64,000 nucleotides of DNA from NCBI RefSeq assembly GCF_001027925.1, contig NZ_LECT01000044.1, positions 496,001 to 560,000 on the forward strand, in the 5' to 3' direction. Of the stretch, positions 39,786-48,841 are shown piece by piece. A model generated the notes under the pieces. That model saw only the letters and a program-made list of their open reading frames with translations, did no database searches and was not told the DNA's origin. A program made the position numbers and the translations under genes. The DNA is from Rhodopirellula islandica (lineage in GTDB: Bacteria > Planctomycetota > Planctomycetia > Pirellulales > Pirellulaceae). The first letter of the stretch is position 1. The number at the start of each line of letters is the position of its first letter.

Positions 39786-40739
39786 TTAGCTCGATTTAGA
39801 TCGAAGCAATGCGAACAATCGAGGGAAGTGAGAAGCAGCCAAAAGTTTCCACGCGCGCGCGTCCAGGGGCCTTTGACGTGTCAGACGTCGAGCGTGTTTG
39901 CGGGCGGTCAACAGGTAGCCTTCTTGAACCGCCGTCCAGGCCCAGGTGCGTTGCCGGTCCCAGGCTGAGCACACTGTCTCCGCGGACGCTTGATTGGTGG
40001 ACGGGGTGTACGGCAACCCACGATCTGCATGAGCTTTCGCGAGCAGCCGGTCCAGTGCATCCGCTCCGTCGGTCTGCCGAACAAACGACATGTTTTGAGG
40101 GTGAACTCGGTAACGGGTGAGCGGTTCAGGCAGGTTCGCAAGGCGGCCGATTCGAGCGAGGCGTAGCCAGAGATCTTGGTCTTCCGCGACGGGGTAATTC
40201 AAAGCGAAGCCGCCGGTCTGGATGACTGCCTCACGACGAAGCATGGTGGACGGATGCATGACGCCACCGGCACCCGAAAGCAACCTTGTCTCAATCGCGT
40301 CGTGATCGGCGGGCAGGATGGTCACACCATAGGGATCACCTTCGCCGTCGATGTTTAAAACGGCGGAACCAACCAACACGCAATCGGGATGAGCGTCGAG
40401 GTAAGCGACCTGCGTTGCGAATCGAGTGGGTTCGGCAACATCGTCAGCGTCAATTCGGGCCAAGTATTGTCCACGTGATTGGTCGATCAAGCGGTTCAGT
40501 GAGACCGCCATGCCCGCGTTGCTCTGCCGGATCAGTTGCACTCGACTGTCGTTCTGGGCGGCTTGAAGTGCAACGTCGCAAGATCCGTCGGTCGATCCAT
40601 CATCGAGGATGAGGAACTCAAAGTTGGCTTCGGTCTGACCCAAAATGCTGTCAATCGTTTCGCCCACAGTCTTCTTCGCATTGAAGACCGGTAGCAGAAC
40701 TGAAATTTTGGGTGGCGAAGGTGAGTTGGATTCATTCAT
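39786..40739 (-). CDS. GT2-family glycosyltransferase
   Basis: 317 residues. N-terminal ISVLLPVFNAKKTVGETIDSIL, EFLILDDGSTDGS and the DXD-type ARIDADDVAEP are typical of family 2 enzymes that transfer a sugar from a nucleotide donor. C-terminal tail has ARRLTRQRPLDARAWKLL-type helices. It overlaps the flippase gene by 8 bp (40732-40739), so translation is coupled. Part of a surface-glycan assembly operon. Acceptor unknown. Confidence 0.9.
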   Translation of the reverse strand: MNESNSPSPPKISVLLPVFNAKKTVGETIDSILGQTEANFEFLILDDGSTDGSCDVALQAAQNDSRVQLIRQSNAGMAVSLNRLIDQSRGQYLARIDADDVAEPTRFATQVAYLDAHPDCVLVGSAVLNIDGEGDPYGVTILPADHDAIETRLLSGAGGVMHPSTMLRREAVIQTGGFALNYPVAEDQDLWLRLARIGRLANLPEPLTRYRVHPQNMSFVRQTDGADALDRLLAKAHADRGLPYTPSTNQASAETVCSAWDRQRTWAWTAVQEGYLLTARKHARRLTRQRPLDARAWKLLAASHFPRLFALLRSKSS

Positions 40740-42108
40740 TGCGATGCCAATCTCGGCGCAGATGGATCCAACCCAGGGTGGAAAGCGGCAGGTAAACGAT
40801 CGCGTGCATCAGTAGGAAGGCCGCACTGACGCCGACGGCTCCAAACTGAATTCCCATCCCCCAAATCACCAAACCGCTCGTGATGCAGCCAGCCAAGCTG
40901 ATCGCAAGGTACGGTGATTTTCCATGAGCGTGCAGGTAAATCCATTGGAATTCGATGATCAATGCAGCCCACAGTCCGATGATCAACAATGCGGTCGGCA
41001 AGGCCGGCAAGAAACGATGCGCATATCGAAAGTCAATCAGATCCAGCCCGATCACGCCGCTCAAAAAGCAGGCGCCAAGCAACGCCATCAGAGTCGCGGC
41101 GACTTTGCCCACTCGGAAGTAGATCCGGTCCAGTTCTTGGTAGTTCCGCTCGGCGATCAAGACACCAAACCGAGGTGTGCGAGTCCGGACCCACGAGGAG
41201 CACGCACCACGCAGCGACTGCAGGATGTTCCAGGTCAATCCGAATTGACCCGCCACCACTGAATCTTGGTATCGGAACAACACCGGGAGCATGACATCGG
41301 CATTGAAGTAATTGAAAAGACCTTTCAGCATGAGTTTGGACTGAAAGGGCCAGATTTCTTTTCGCCAAGCGATGGATGCACCTGTGGGGCGGCGGGCAAA
41401 CGTCGCAAAGAATCTTGGGTACCTGCCAAGCAACCAGCCGAGTTCACAAATCAAACGAACGGCGGTTGCCAACGCCGGGATCCAAAGAGCCGCCCCCAGC
41501 GGAATGGCGATCCAAACGGCGAGGCTGCCCGCGATGCCTCGTACCAGGTTGAGCTTGTGAATCTCGCGGACTTGGTCGCATCCTTCCAACACCGCGAGAA
41601 ACGGGATCAGCGCGAAGGCGCAGGAAGACAGGCCAACCAACGTCAACCAGGGTGCACGCCAAACCAATTGGTCCGCTGCCACGTCGTCGGCAAAGAACCA
41701 CAGCCCAAAGAGACCTGCCAGCAATCCAAAGGAGACGGCGAGTCCAACCTGCATGGCGGTCGAGATGCGCATCAGATGCGTCAATCGCGAGATCGAATCC
41801 TCGTCGCCAATCAACCGTCGATCTTCATCGAGATCAAGCTTGCTCCAGAGGTGACTCGTCATCGTGACGATCGTTTGTGGGAACGCCAGTTCAAAGAACA
41901 TCTGCAGTCCGATCACGGACCAGAAGGTCACGTAGAACCCCTGCATCTCCGGCGAGAAGTATTTGACCACCAGCCAAAGGGTGATCGGGCCGGAAAGAAA
42001 CTGCCAGTAACGAGTCGCGACGGCGTAGAACGTGGCGCGGTCGACTTCCAAACGGTTCAATGTGCGACGAGGCCAGGATCGTCGTGGTGGCGGTTCACTC
42101 GAACTCAT
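40732..42108 (-). CDS. Polysaccharide flippase-like membrane protein (Wzx/MATE-type)
   Basis: 458 residues with about 12 hydrophobic spans, opening with a basic N-terminus then FYAVATRYWQFLSGPITLWLVVKYFSPEMQGFYVTF, characteristic of polysaccharide transporter (O-antigen flippase) family proteins. These move lipid-linked oligosaccharides across the inner membrane. Overlaps FkbM by 4 bp (42105-42108) and GT2 by 8 bp; the three genes look like one glycan-assembly unit. Specificity is not apparent. Confidence 0.84.
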   Translation of the reverse strand: MSSSEPPPRRSWPRRTLNRLEVDRATFYAVATRYWQFLSGPITLWLVVKYFSPEMQGFYVTFWSVIGLQMFFELAFPQTIVTMTSHLWSKLDLDEDRRLIGDEDSISRLTHLMRISTAMQVGLAVSFGLLAGLFGLWFFADDVAADQLVWRAPWLTLVGLSSCAFALIPFLAVLEGCDQVREIHKLNLVRGIAGSLAVWIAIPLGAALWIPALATAVRLICELGWLLGRYPRFFATFARRPTGASIAWRKEIWPFQSKLMLKGLFNYFNADVMLPVLFRYQDSVVAGQFGLTWNILQSLRGACSSWVRTRTPRFGVLIAERNYQELDRIYFRVGKVAATLMALLGACFLSGVIGLDLIDFRYAHRFLPALPTALLIIGLWAALIIEFQWIYLHAHGKSPYLAISLAGCITSGLVIWGMGIQFGAVGVSAAFLLMHAIVYLPLSTLGWIHLRRDWHRNE

Positions 42109-43010
42109 GAGAACGTTTGGTTCCCTGAGTCTGCGGGGGGATGGGATTTCACTTGGCGAACGAACACGGTGTTCTCGCCATTTTGTCGGGCGTCAAATTC
42201 GTCGGGTGGGAAGCGTTCGGCCATTGCCTTTTCGCAACCGGGGACCCAGCGATCATGGCACTCGATCATGGCAGTCTGCACTCGATCAGCCCACTGCCCG
42301 CCGACGGCCAAGACCTCTTTTTCTGCGCCTTCGATGTCCATTTTGAGAAGGTCGATTTTCCCGTCGAAGTACTGGTTCACGACCTCGTCCAACCCAACCG
42401 ATTCGATCGCGGATGAATCTGTCTCAGCGACTGGGGCGGTTTCTTGATACCGGTATGCCCATGGCTGCGCGTCCTCGGAGATTCGTTCCAGCATCGCATT
42501 TCGATGCCACAAACCAACCTGCAGACAATGGATTTGTGGATAGGCCGCTGCGTTTTGTTCCAACACGCGAAAGTTGGAAGGGTCGGGTTCGATCGCAACG
42601 ATGTTTGCTTTGGGGAATTGGTTCGCGAACCAGACGGACGCCAGGCCGATGTTGGCACCCGCATCGAGGAGCGTGTTCGGCGTGGGAACGTCGATTTTGT
42701 ACTCCAGATCAAAGAAAATCTGCTCAAAGACGTATTCGTCCGACGTTCCGATGCGAATCGCCACCGGGTGAGTCAGCTCATGCCAGGTGAGCCATGTCAG
42801 AGGCTGGGGCTCGATCAAAAGCCGAAATCGCAATCGGATTTTCTCCCCGAGCGAGAGTTTCTGGCCCAGGCGGTCGGCCCGCCACTGGAGGTGGTGATGC
42901 AGGGTGTTGGGAACCAAGCATCGACCAAGCAAACGCCAGATTTTGCCTGGTAGAAGGCGTGCGAATCCGCTTGATTCCTTGCCTGGTCGAGGGGGCACTT
43001 TTCTTTTCAA
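42105..43010 (-). CDS. FkbM-family SAM methyltransferase
   Basis: 301 residues. The SAM-binding motif LLDAGANIGLASVWFANQFP and acidic IVAIEPDPSNFRVLEQN are visible, with the FkbM C-terminal LLKMDIEGAEKEVL motif. Members methylate hydroxyls of sugars or polyketides. It is the first gene of the reverse-strand glycan unit and shares a 4-bp overlap with the flippase; a role in decorating the transported glycan is the simplest reading. Divergent from the cyclase-repeat gene (90 bp). Confidence 0.85.
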   Translation of the reverse strand: MKRKVPPRPGKESSGFARLLPGKIWRLLGRCLVPNTLHHHLQWRADRLGQKLSLGEKIRLRFRLLIEPQPLTWLTWHELTHPVAIRIGTSDEYVFEQIFFDLEYKIDVPTPNTLLDAGANIGLASVWFANQFPKANIVAIEPDPSNFRVLEQNAAAYPQIHCLQVGLWHRNAMLERISEDAQPWAYRYQETAPVAETDSSAIESVGLDEVVNQYFDGKIDLLKMDIEGAEKEVLAVGGQWADRVQTAMIECHDRWVPGCEKAMAERFPPDEFDARQNGENTVFVRQVKSHPPADSGNQTFS

Positions 43011-43100
43011 TCGATCCGCTGTCGTGCTAGGATAGTGCGGCCGTCAAAACGAGTCGCGTTTTGGCCTTGTCGAAGAGACTTTTCTGTCCGAAGGAACCTC

Positions 43101-44807
43101 ATGGTACCCACCGAAGACCAAATGCGAAAACGAGAGACCGGTTCTATTGCCACGTTGTGTGTCGCATGCTTGGTGTCGCTAGGTGGTTTGCTCTCATTCT
43201 GTGGCGCTGCGCATGGGTACACGCCCGAGGATCCTGAAATCCAGGCCCTGGTCGATGGCGGTGTCCAATCCCTGCGAACGAACGCACGCCAGAAGACGTT
43301 TTACGCGTTGACGACCGCTTTCACGGGTGGATTCGGCGAACATGCGTTGACGGGGTATGCGGCGATGAAGGTCAATCACGACCCGACCGATCCGGTGGTT
43401 CAGCAAGGTATTTCTTCGTCGCGGACCTTGGTTTCGAAGCTTGGGGCTCCTGACCCCGGCGGGCACAGCAGCAAAACGGTGTATGCCGTTGCTGCGGCGA
43501 CGCTGTTGCTCGCTGAAGTGGACGCAGAAAAATACAAGTCGGAACTCAAACAGATCGATCGCTACTTCCGAAACGCTCAATACCGCAACGGTGCCTACGG
43601 TTACGTGGGCGAGAAAACGGGGGACGTTTCCCAAACGCAGTATGCCATGCTGGCGCTTTGGACCCTGGATCGAGCGGGAATCCAGATCGATTACAAAGGC
43701 GTCGGCCGAACGGTTGGTTGGTTGCTTCGCGTCCAAGACCCAGGTGGTGGATGGCCCTACCAGGGAATTGACCCGGGAGGGAACAATCGGGTCAAGCAAG
43801 GTGGTGTCACTCCCTCGATGGCTGTGGCCGGAGGAAGCGCTCTGCTGATCGGGACCGACATCCTCCGGATGTGGGGTGAGAGTTTGGGCGGGGAAGCTTC
43901 CGCACTGGTCGGATTGCCCAAAGCCGTGAAAGAATTCAAAGAAGGGCAGAGCCTGAAAAAGGTGGAACGGCCCAAGATGCCGAAAGAACCTGTCGTGGCA
44001 GCGATTCAAGCTTGTGAAGGTTATCTGGGCAAAAATTCCGCTGACCCGGGCGTGAAGCGAAGCATCTGGCCCTACTATCAGCTGTACACGCTGGAGCGAT
44101 ACGAAAGCTTTCGAGAGATGGCATTTGAGTCGGAAATCAATCCCAGTCCTGCTTGGTACAACAGCGGCGTCGAGTACCTGAAGGAAGTTCGCAAAGGACC
44201 AAGTTGGCCTGGCGGTTCCTATACGACCAGTTCCGTCAGCACCGCGTTCTCGGTTTTGTTTCTGATCCGAAGCACCAAACGGGCCATCGTGAAAGCCAGT
44301 TCGGGGACATTGGGAGGTGGGCGATCACTTCCAAAGGACACGACGAAGATTCGGCGGGAAGGTTCGCAGATCAAAGGGGAGCCTGTCGGTGCGTCGGTGT
44401 TGGATTTGTTGTCGGCACTCGAAGATGACGGCAACGAAGCACTGGAGGGAAAGTCCTTGCCTGAGGACATGCAGTTGGCGACGGATCCCAAAGATTTGCG
44501 TGCTCAACTGGATCGATTGGAACGGCTGGTTCGAGGCAGTCAGTCCTACCAAGCCCGCCGCGTCGCAGCTCGTTTGCTAGGCAAGAGCGATGACATGCGG
44601 GTGGTCCCGGCGCTCATCTATGCACTCAGCGATCCCGATCTTTCGGTGCGTCGTTATGCGAGAGATGGATTGCGATTCATCAGCCGTAAATTTGAGGGCT
44701 TTGAAATGCCCGACAAACCGACCGAGGTTGAGCTTCGCAAAGCGGAGCGAGCCTGGATGGAATGGTACCTGACGGTGAATCCCAAACACGTTTTCGTGGC
44801 TCAGTGA
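43101..44807 (+). CDS. Exported squalene-cyclase-like repeat protein with HEAT-like tail
   Basis: 568 residues from ATG 43101, which has an AAGGAA ribosome-binding site (43091-43096). A long hydrophobic N-terminus (residues 17-40, SIATLCVACLVSLGGLLSFCGAAHG) gives a signal peptide or anchor. The body has cyclase-type motifs (GAYGYVGEKTGDVSQTQYAMLALWTL, GWPYQGIDPG) and a later helical segment (VVPALIYALSDPDLSVRRYARDGL) resembling a HEAT/PBS repeat. Squalene-cyclase-like repeat proteins of this sort are common exported proteins in planctomycetes; none of the cyclase active-site DXDD motifs is visible, so function is open. Convergent with the GT below, overlapping by 7 bp. Confidence 0.75.
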   Translation: MVPTEDQMRKRETGSIATLCVACLVSLGGLLSFCGAAHGYTPEDPEIQALVDGGVQSLRTNARQKTFYALTTAFTGGFGEHALTGYAAMKVNHDPTDPVVQQGISSSRTLVSKLGAPDPGGHSSKTVYAVAAATLLLAEVDAEKYKSELKQIDRYFRNAQYRNGAYGYVGEKTGDVSQTQYAMLALWTLDRAGIQIDYKGVGRTVGWLLRVQDPGGGWPYQGIDPGGNNRVKQGGVTPSMAVAGGSALLIGTDILRMWGESLGGEASALVGLPKAVKEFKEGQSLKKVERPKMPKEPVVAAIQACEGYLGKNSADPGVKRSIWPYYQLYTLERYESFREMAFESEINPSPAWYNSGVEYLKEVRKGPSWPGGSYTTSSVSTAFSVLFLIRSTKRAIVKASSGTLGGGRSLPKDTTKIRREGSQIKGEPVGASVLDLLSALEDDGNEALEGKSLPEDMQLATDPKDLRAQLDRLERLVRGSQSYQARRVAARLLGKSDDMRVVPALIYALSDPDLSVRRYARDGLRFISRKFEGFEMPDKPTEVELRKAERAWMEWYLTVNPKHVFVAQ

Positions 44808-46156
44808 GAGCAATCCGTCGGGGAGGAAATCGAACGACGGATCCAATTCGCGAATTCGGCGGCTCGACCGCCAGCGTCGTGGAAACGATCCAGGTATTCA
44901 TCCACGCGTGACCAGTCAGTCGCGTCGCGTCGAAATGGCTCTTCGATGCTTTGCGTGAACGTTTCCATGGACTCGTCGCAGGCCACTCCAGCGCCTGATC
45001 GAACGAGGAAATCGTCGTGGTCGGAAAGCGACACGATGGGAGTGTGGGAGGCGGCCGCTTGCAGCAGGACGTTTGGGAATCCCTCATGTTCTCGACTTCC
45101 GGTCGACACGAACAACTTGGCCGCCGCGAACACGGCCGGCATCTGGGCAAACGGAACCCGGTCAATCAGCTCGACGTTCTCGGGAGCTTCTTGACGAACG
45201 CGAGATTCGATGTCGGGGTCGAACGGATTGGCGATCATCTTGAACGACAGATTTGGAAGCTTTTTGGCAGCTTCTAGCATCAGCAAGGGGCGTTTGTGGA
45301 AGTCGTCGTAGCGGCCGATCCAAAGAACGTCGAACGGTTGGGTGAACGGTTCCGGCGCCGGCATCGGGAACGGGGGTTGCCAATCTTCGCGATGGATTGG
45401 ATTGCGAGAGAGCAACCCGTCTCGATCGAACAGTTGCTTCAACCGATCCACTTGCCATTGGCTTTGGCAGACCACATGGTCTGATTGCAGCAAGGCAAAT
45501 CGACGTGCGGAAGAGGATTCGCCGCATTCATTGCGGTATTCCGTGTCAGTTGCCAGCCCGTCTTCCAAGCCTGCGTTGGAGCGGACGCAAACGAAGCTCG
45601 GCGTTTGTTCCAGGGTTGCGGTTGCCACCACTCGCGAACTGGAAGAGCTGACTCCAAATGAGATCCAGACATCGATTGATTTGCCGACCAAGCGGGGGTC
45701 CGGTTGGCTGTCGATGGGATCGCGGGATCGAAAAGGACGCGTCACGGCCAGAAGCGGCAATTGCCAGAGCAAGTGAGGGGAGAAACGCTGGATGCGTTTG
45801 GATTCCGTGTCGATGCAATCTCCCACCGCGTGGCGAATCGCTCGAAAACGATTGACGCTGATGTCGAGCTTGACCCCTTGGACTTCCGAGGGCCAAGGAA
45901 TGGAATCATTTCTCGGGCGGTCAGTTTCTAGAAAGCAGATTGGCTCGATGTCTGCTTGGTGGGCGAGGTGCCGTGCCAGTGTCCACATCGCGGTTTCGAG
46001 TCCGCCGAATGTCTCACCAAAGCGTGTGGGGGCGGATTGCGTCGCGATCCGGCCATCGCTTGTTTCCGCCACGTTTCGGTGAGCCGCTGCGGGGGGGACA
46101 ATGGCTGGCAGGGCGTGCCAAGCGACCAGGCCGACGCGAAAAGGCTTTGGATTCAT
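44801..46156 (-). CDS. GT4-like glycosyltransferase
   Basis: 451 residues from ATG 46156, in keeping with the conserved start RVGLVAWHALP; an upstream ATG (46219) adds a poor extension. N-terminal half has FGETFGGLETAMWTLARHLA (glycine-rich GT-B loop) and the C-terminal half DVLWIGRYDDFHKRPLLMLEAAKK, KLFVSTGSREHEGFPNVLLQAAASHTPIV (EX7E-like motif). It probably adds sugars to cell-surface glycans. It lies beside but opposite to the cyclase-repeat gene, overlapping it by 7 bp at the 3' end. Insertion of Pro/Ala-rich sequence after the first strand is unusual. Confidence 0.83.
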   Translation of the reverse strand: MNPKPFRVGLVAWHALPAIVPPAAAHRNVAETSDGRIATQSAPTRFGETFGGLETAMWTLARHLAHQADIEPICFLETDRPRNDSIPWPSEVQGVKLDISVNRFRAIRHAVGDCIDTESKRIQRFSPHLLWQLPLLAVTRPFRSRDPIDSQPDPRLVGKSIDVWISFGVSSSSSRVVATATLEQTPSFVCVRSNAGLEDGLATDTEYRNECGESSSARRFALLQSDHVVCQSQWQVDRLKQLFDRDGLLSRNPIHREDWQPPFPMPAPEPFTQPFDVLWIGRYDDFHKRPLLMLEAAKKLPNLSFKMIANPFDPDIESRVRQEAPENVELIDRVPFAQMPAVFAAAKLFVSTGSREHEGFPNVLLQAAASHTPIVSLSDHDDFLVRSGAGVACDESMETFTQSIEEPFRRDATDWSRVDEYLDRFHDAGGRAAEFANWIRRSISSPTDCSH

Positions 46157-46233
46157 GAACGGGCGATTCGCCAATGATGCAAGGCGACGATAAACTGAGG
46201 TGAAAACAAACCGCCGCAAAAATCGACCGTCGA

Positions 46234-47328
46234 ATGATTGAAAAAGACGCCACGCCCGTTTCCGCCCCCACGCGAACCGTGCCGCCGCTTCGGATTGGTG
46301 ACTTGGTCATCGACCCACCGATTCTGCAGGCGCCCATGGCTGGGTTCACCAACGCTGCGTTTCGCCACATTGTACGTCAATTCGGCGGTGCCGGGCTGTT
46401 GGCCACGGAAATGGTCAACGCTCGAGGGTTCGTCTGGCTGGATGAAAACGAAGCCGAACATCCGGATCGATTGTGGGGGGTGGCCGACGAACCCCGGCCG
46501 CTGGCAGTTCAGATTTGGGACAACGATCCCGAGACCATGGCCAAGGTCGGTCGCCGGTTGGCAGAGGAGTACCGCGTCAGCGTCGTCGACATCAACTTCG
46601 GTTGCCCGGTTCGGCAGGTGACTGAAAAAGCTCACAGCGGAAGCTACCTGCTGCGGGAACCGAGTCGGATGCATGCGATCATTTCGCGATTGGTGGAGGT
46701 GTGTGCGCCGACGCCCGTGACGGCGAAAATCCGTTTGGGGTGCAGTCGCGAAAATATCAACTGCAACGAGATCGCACGGGTGGTCGAAGAAGCGGGCGCG
46801 GCGGCGCTCACCGTTCATGGGCGGACGGCGGCGGACATGTTCCGTGGCAATGCGGACTGGGAACGGATCAGCGAAATTAAATCGCATCTCCGCAACATCC
46901 CGTTGATCGGGAACGGCGATTTGGACAGCGCTGAAAAGGTGGTGGCGGCGTTTGAGTTGTACGACGTCGATGCGGTCATGATCGCCCGCGCGTGCCTGGG
47001 CCGGCCGTGGTTGTTTTCGCAAGCGGCGGCGGCGCTGCGGGGCGAACCGATTCCGCCCGAACCGACTCTGCCGGAGCAGCGCGACGTGATGCTCAAGCAC
47101 TACCAATTGGTGGTCGATCGCTTTGGCGAAGAGAAGGGAACCGTTCTGATGCGCAAATACGCGTGTTGTTATGCCCAAGGCAAGCACGGGGCCCGTTATT
47201 TCCGGACTCATGTCGCCAAGGTTTCTTCGGCCGAAGAATTTCATTCGGTGGTCGAGGAGTATTTCCCGCTGCACGACCCCAAGCGGGAGTCGCAGGACGC
47301 CGAGAGTGTTTCCAGCGACGCTTGCTAA
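46234..47328 (+). CDS. tRNA-dihydrouridine synthase (Dus family)
   Basis: 364 residues. LQAPMAGFTNAAFRHIVRQFGG at the N-terminus, MVNARGFVW, DINFGCPVRQVTEKAHSGSYLL (catalytic Cys), LTVHGRTA and IGNGDLDSAE are typical. Dus enzymes reduce uridine in the D-loop of tRNAs using FMN and NADPH. The length and motif set fit DusB-type bacterial enzymes, though target uridine positions are not readable from sequence. The opposite-strand frame covering this gene is a shadow. It ends before an inverted repeat that separates it from the convergent AlkP-superfamily gene. Confidence 0.92.
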   Translation: MIEKDATPVSAPTRTVPPLRIGDLVIDPPILQAPMAGFTNAAFRHIVRQFGGAGLLATEMVNARGFVWLDENEAEHPDRLWGVADEPRPLAVQIWDNDPETMAKVGRRLAEEYRVSVVDINFGCPVRQVTEKAHSGSYLLREPSRMHAIISRLVEVCAPTPVTAKIRLGCSRENINCNEIARVVEEAGAAALTVHGRTAADMFRGNADWERISEIKSHLRNIPLIGNGDLDSAEKVVAAFELYDVDAVMIARACLGRPWLFSQAAAALRGEPIPPEPTLPEQRDVMLKHYQLVVDRFGEEKGTVLMRKYACCYAQGKHGARYFRTHVAKVSSAEEFHSVVEEYFPLHDPKRESQDAESVSSDAC

Positions 47329-47340
47329 CTCGATTTTAGG

Positions 47341-47405
47341 GTAGCGAAACTCGTCAAGAGTTTCGTTCGTTGCGGGAAAGCCGAAAGTCTTGACGACTTC
47401 CGCTA
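47341..47405. repeat. Imperfect inverted repeat, TAGGGTAG family
   Basis: Imperfect arms (about 47341-47365 and 47382-47405) preceded by TTTAGG, the same lead-in as the 17373 repeat. It lies between the convergent dus and AlkP-superfamily genes and supplies the last 15 or so codons of the latter (stop at 47354). Confidence 0.7.
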
Positions 47406-48688
47406 CGAGGAGCTAGGAGCTGCTCAACGTAGCGAGGAAAGCCCTGCATGGTTTCCGGCAGCTCGCTGGGGCCGATGATCAGGGGGCCATCGTTGTGGTC
47501 GGCGGGGAGGACGCCGTGGCTGCCACGCACCAGCGTTGGATCGAGCGGGATCACATCCATTTTGTAGCGGAGCCCTGCTTTCTTTTGAGCCAACCGTGCT
47601 GCCGCGCGAAGTTTGCTGGTCAGGAACAGTTCGCACGGGTCGTAGCCCGGTTTGCGATGAATGTCGACGGTTCTGGCAAAGTCCGGTGCGTTCGCGTTGT
47701 CGAGCCAGTAGTAGTAGGTGAACCAAGCGTTCGGTTCGGCCAACGCGATCAGTTCACCGCTTCGTGGATGATCCAGTTGCAGGTCGCCGGGGGAGACGAC
47801 CGCGGCGATGCCGGGGGTTTGTTCCAGGGTGCTGCGAACGGTGGGGATGAGTTCGGGGCGGCGGACGTAGACGTGGGCCAACTGGTGATCAGCGACGGCG
47901 AAGGCATCGCTTTCGCCAGGCAACATGATTTCGCCGAAGGGGCCGCGGCGGACTTTCAGCCAATCGTTGCGACGCAGGATTTGGTTGATGCCGACGGGGG
48001 TGTCGACGGGAACGAGTCCGTATTCACTGACGACAACCACTTGGGCGCCGATTTCGCCGGCGGCCTCGATGACCTTTGCCGCGGCCGCATCGACCTCGGC
48101 AACTCGGGCTGGATCATGGTGGGGCAACCGCTGGAAGTCGTAATCCAGGTGAGGCAGGTAGCACAGCGTCAGTTGCGGTTGCTTCTCTCGCATCACAAGT
48201 GCGGTGGCTTGGGCAATCCATTCGCTTGAGGCGATGCCGGCGGCGGGGCCCCAGAAACCGAAGAACGGGAAGGGGCCAAGTTTCTCCGTGAGATTGCAGC
48301 CAGACCAATCCAGGATGTCAAAGACCTTGCTGCCGTCGCATCCATAGTGAGGTTTGGGCGTGGCCCCGTACTGGGCGGTGGTGGATTGGTTGAACCACCA
48401 AAACATCTTGGCCGTTTCGTAGCGATCATAAAAAACGTCGCCTTCAATCAACGTCCGGGCTTGCTGCCAGAAGCGGATTTCTTGGGTGTCGCGGTACAGC
48501 CAGCCGTTGCCAACGACTCCGTGATCTCGCGGGGCGAGCCCGGTCAGCATGGTGGCTTGGCTGGTGCAGGTCACGGCCGGAACCGGGCTGGTCCAGGGCC
48601 GGTGATTTCCCATCGCGGCCAGGTTGGGCGCGTGGCGAAGCAGTTTGGGGGTCAATCCAACGACGTTCAGAATGCAGAGTTTTGTCAC
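47354..48688 (-). CDS. Alkaline-phosphatase-superfamily nucleotide pyrophosphatase/phosphodiesterase
   Basis: 444 residues. N-terminal SPVPAVTCTSQATMLTGLAPRDHGVVGNGWLYRD carries the nucleophile Thr region of the NPP-type fold; later VVVSEYGLVPVDTPVGINQILR and HGVLPADHNDGPLIIGPS are metal-site regions, and the C-terminal part has NAPDFARTVDIHRKPGYDP. No signal peptide, so it is probably cytoplasmic. Such enzymes hydrolyse phosphodiester or pyrophosphate bonds; substrate unknown. Divergent from the AGCS symporter. The C-terminal tail GSRQDFRLSRNERNS is encoded by the palindromic repeat at 47341-47405, so it is likely acquired sequence. Confidence 0.82.
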   Translation of the reverse strand: MTKLCILNVVGLTPKLLRHAPNLAAMGNHRPWTSPVPAVTCTSQATMLTGLAPRDHGVVGNGWLYRDTQEIRFWQQARTLIEGDVFYDRYETAKMFWWFNQSTTAQYGATPKPHYGCDGSKVFDILDWSGCNLTEKLGPFPFFGFWGPAAGIASSEWIAQATALVMREKQPQLTLCYLPHLDYDFQRLPHHDPARVAEVDAAAAKVIEAAGEIGAQVVVVSEYGLVPVDTPVGINQILRRNDWLKVRRGPFGEIMLPGESDAFAVADHQLAHVYVRRPELIPTVRSTLEQTPGIAAVVSPGDLQLDHPRSGELIALAEPNAWFTYYYWLDNANAPDFARTVDIHRKPGYDPCELFLTSKLRAAARLAQKKAGLRYKMDVIPLDPTLVRGSHGVLPADHNDGPLIIGPSELPETMQGFPRYVEQLLAPRSGSRQDFRLSRNERNS

Positions 48689-48841
48689 GTAAGGCTACTT
48701 TTTTGCGAGTTCATCCGCTTTCGAGCGTTTCTTGGCACATCGCTGGTGACAAACCCCCGACGCGTTTGCGAAGGATTCACTATCCTATGGCCCATCTCCC
48801 CATCAGTTTGGTTCGAATCAGTCCTTCGTACAGGAGTCTTC

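Noticed and set aside
46153-47274. Frame opposite the dihydrouridine synthase gene
   Set aside because: The plus strand has complete catalytic motifs; the opposite frame has none.
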